The notes under the pieces were generated by a model. That model did not search any database. It was not told the origin of the DNA and saw only the letters and a program-made list of their open reading frames with translations. This document shows, piece after piece, positions 62,630-64,000 of a stretch of 64,000 bases of DNA. The stretch is taken from assembly GCF_002993965.1 (NCBI RefSeq), contig NZ_POST01000003.1, positions 155,976-219,975 on the forward strand, read 5' to 3'. The position numbers and the translations under genes were made by a program. This DNA comes from Apilactobacillus timberlakei (GTDB lineage: Bacteria > Bacillota > Bacilli > Lactobacillales > Lactobacillaceae). Numbering within the stretch: the stretch's first letter is position 1; every line of letters begins with the position of its first letter.

Positions 62630-64000
62630 TTATTTATCACTTACATATGCTTTAGCAAAATCCCAACTATCACCAGTAGAATTATATCTTAATCCATGTA
62701 CGTTAGTTTTTAATAATGTGGGACGAGCATTTTGATATAAATTAACAGCCGAAACATCCTTATCTGCTAACTTACCAGCTTTGACCATATCATCCCAGCG
62801 TTTATTTTCATCGTTGGAGTGGGTATTTTCAGCATCGTTCATTAAAGCATCAAATTTTGTATTTTTCCATTTACTAAAGTTCATTGAATTAGTAGATTCT
62901 CTAGTATCTAATGTAGCTGATGGGTCTGGAATCCCAGGATTCCATCCGGTTAGACACATATCAAAGTTTTGAGAAAGTAATCTAGAAACTCTTTGCTGAC
63001 TAGGCAAACTAACATTAGTTACTTTTAAGCCAGGTAATTTTGTCCATTGACTTTGCATATATTCACTCACTGATTTAGCAGTATCACTATCATCAGATGT
63101 TAATTTCAAATCCAATCCATTTTTGCCCACTTCTTTTAATCCTTGTTTCCATAATTCTTTTGCTTTATTCATGTCATACTGACTAGAACTATTAACTTTA
63201 GCTTCATTAGCAAAATCCTTGCCTTTATATTTAGCTAAATTGTTAGCAACAAAACTATTAAGTGGCTTAGATCCATCACCTAGCACATTATTTACTAATT
63301 GATTACGATCTATAGCATACGATAAAGCTTGTCTTAATTTTACATTCTTGAATGCAGAAACCTTTTGTTGATTTAATTCTACATAATCTGAATTAGCAGT
63401 ATTAAATTTATGTAATTCAGATGAATGGTTATAATTTTCTACCTGTTGTTTACTATTCAAACTTAGCTGATCTAACATCCCAGTTTGATATTCATTCATT
63501 CCAGTCTGACCATCTTTAACCACATGAAATTTAACTTGATTTAAATTAACATTTTTAGCATTCCAGTAATTAGGATTCTTTTTTAAGCTCCAAGAATCAT
63601 TAGTCCCATTCCAACCTTGAATAGTGTATGGACCATTGTAAACTTGGTTTTGGGATGTCGTCCCATAACTTTTTCCTAACTTCGTAACCACTTTTTCATT
63701 CTGTGGATACATAACTGAACCTGCAGTTAAATACTTAAAGTATGTTTGAGGCTTACTTAAATGTACAACAAAAGTATAATCATTGGGTGCTGAAACGCCT
63801 AAAGTTGATACTGGTGCTTTACCCTTACTTACATTACTATAATTAGCAACGTGATCAAGAATATAAGAATCTTGAGATGCTGTTTTAGGATTAACACTTC
63901 TTTGAAAACCGTATACAAAATCTTTAGCAGTCACAGGATCACCATTGCTCCATTTTTCATGTCTTAAATTAAATGTATAAGTCTTTCCATCTTTTGACAC
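62630..64000 (-). CDS. oppA: Oligopeptide ABC transporter substrate-binding protein (partial, N-terminus outside window)
   Basis: The C-terminal 456 residues of an extracellular solute-binding protein of family 5. WSNGDPVTAKDFVYGFQRSV, then YNGPYTIQGWN, LRQALSYAIDRNQLVNNVLG and FDMCLTGWNPGIPDPSATLD follow the OppA/DppA pattern. The signal peptide and lipobox lie beyond the right edge. It would capture peptides for an Opp-type importer; the family also contains pheromone and mating-signal receptors. The reading frame is open to the window end. Confidence 0.9.
   Translation of the reverse strand: MSKDGKTYTFNLRHEKWSNGDPVTAKDFVYGFQRSVNPKTASQDSYILDHVANYSNVSKGKAPVSTLGVSAPNDYTFVVHLSKPQTYFKYLTAGSVMYPQNEKVVTKLGKSYGTTSQNQVYNGPYTIQGWNGTNDSWSLKKNPNYWNAKNVNLNQVKFHVVKDGQTGMNEYQTGMLDQLSLNSKQQVENYNHSSELHKFNTANSDYVELNQQKVSAFKNVKLRQALSYAIDRNQLVNNVLGDGSKPLNSFVANNLAKYKGKDFANEAKVNSSSQYDMNKAKELWKQGLKEVGKNGLDLKLTSDDSDTAKSVSEYMQSQWTKLPGLKVTNVSLPSQQRVSRLLSQNFDMCLTGWNPGIPDPSATLDTRESTNSMNFSKWKNTKFDALMNDAENTHSNDENKRWDDMVKAGKLADKDVSAVNLYQNARPTLLKTNVHGLRYNSTGDSWDFAKAYVSDK

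Noticed and set aside
1-64000. tRNA or rRNA genes, insertion-sequence transposases, full CRISPR arrays
   Set aside because: None could be recognised by reading; a tRNAscan and IS search would be needed to exclude small ones.

Overview
This window is chromosomal DNA from a very AT-rich (about one third G+C) low-GC Gram-positive, almost certainly a member of the Lactobacillaceae. The supporting genes are malolactic enzyme with a LysR regulator, ClpL under a CtsR box, RexAB, WxL surface proteins and a PyrR attenuator. Three genes point to a fructophilic heterofermenter of the Apilactobacillus/Fructilactobacillus kind: a close match to Leuconostoc-type mannitol 2-dehydrogenase, a ROK fructokinase, and an acetaldehyde dehydrogenase that lacks the alcohol dehydrogenase half of AdhE. 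A putative NADH oxidase fits the same picture of NADH reoxidation by external acceptors. The genus is an inference from gene content; no rRNA is present.

Layout. 0-14.3 kb: end of an ECF vitamin transporter, MscS channel, mleR/mleS pair, flippase-like membrane protein, secreted metzincin-like protease, ClpL, an amino-acid ABC transporter, and a two-gene WxL surface module. 14.3-20.8 kb is an accessory island: small membrane proteins (two are paralogues), a candidate structured RNA with its own promoter and terminator, a lone 28-nt element resembling a type I-E CRISPR repeat, a plasmid RepA_N replication gene broken by a single in-frame stop but still behind its attenuator leader, a secreted protein with a 25-bp palindrome at its start, and an operon pairing a putative HNH nuclease/membrane protein with a glycine-rich membrane-active-looking protein. 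21-28 kb: two flavoprotein oxidoreductases and a set of secreted or unknown proteins. 28-38 kb: acetaldehyde dehydrogenase, RexA/RexB, a parS-like site. 38-48.3 kb: aldo/keto reductase, TauE permease, an array of four tandem divergent ~75-aa paralogues, purine permease, FluC/CrcB pair, fructokinase, mannitol dehydrogenase. 48.3-64 kb: cell-wall genes (GH25 lysozyme, amidase, cardiolipin synthase), a Zn/Mn-type ABC importer, PyrR-controlled pyrFE, a baeRF-type protein, two membrane-anchored XRE regulators sharing an operator, and a peptide-binding lipoprotein running off the end.

How the genes fit together. Fructose can be phosphorylated (fructokinase) or reduced to mannitol (Mdh), oxygen can be reduced by Nox, and the ADH-less AdhE leaves ethanol formation impaired; together they describe redox balancing with external electron acceptors. 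The malolactic gene adds acid resistance. The best candidates for undescribed biology are the HNH/glycine-zipper operon (18.26-20.81 kb), the solitary CRISPR-like repeat inside plasmid-derived DNA (16.38 kb), the structured RNA at 15.83-16.08 kb, the four-paralogue array at 40.33-41.28 kb, and three genes that appear to start at ATT or ATC behind strong Shine-Dalgarno sequences. All calls come from reading the sequence; no database search was run.
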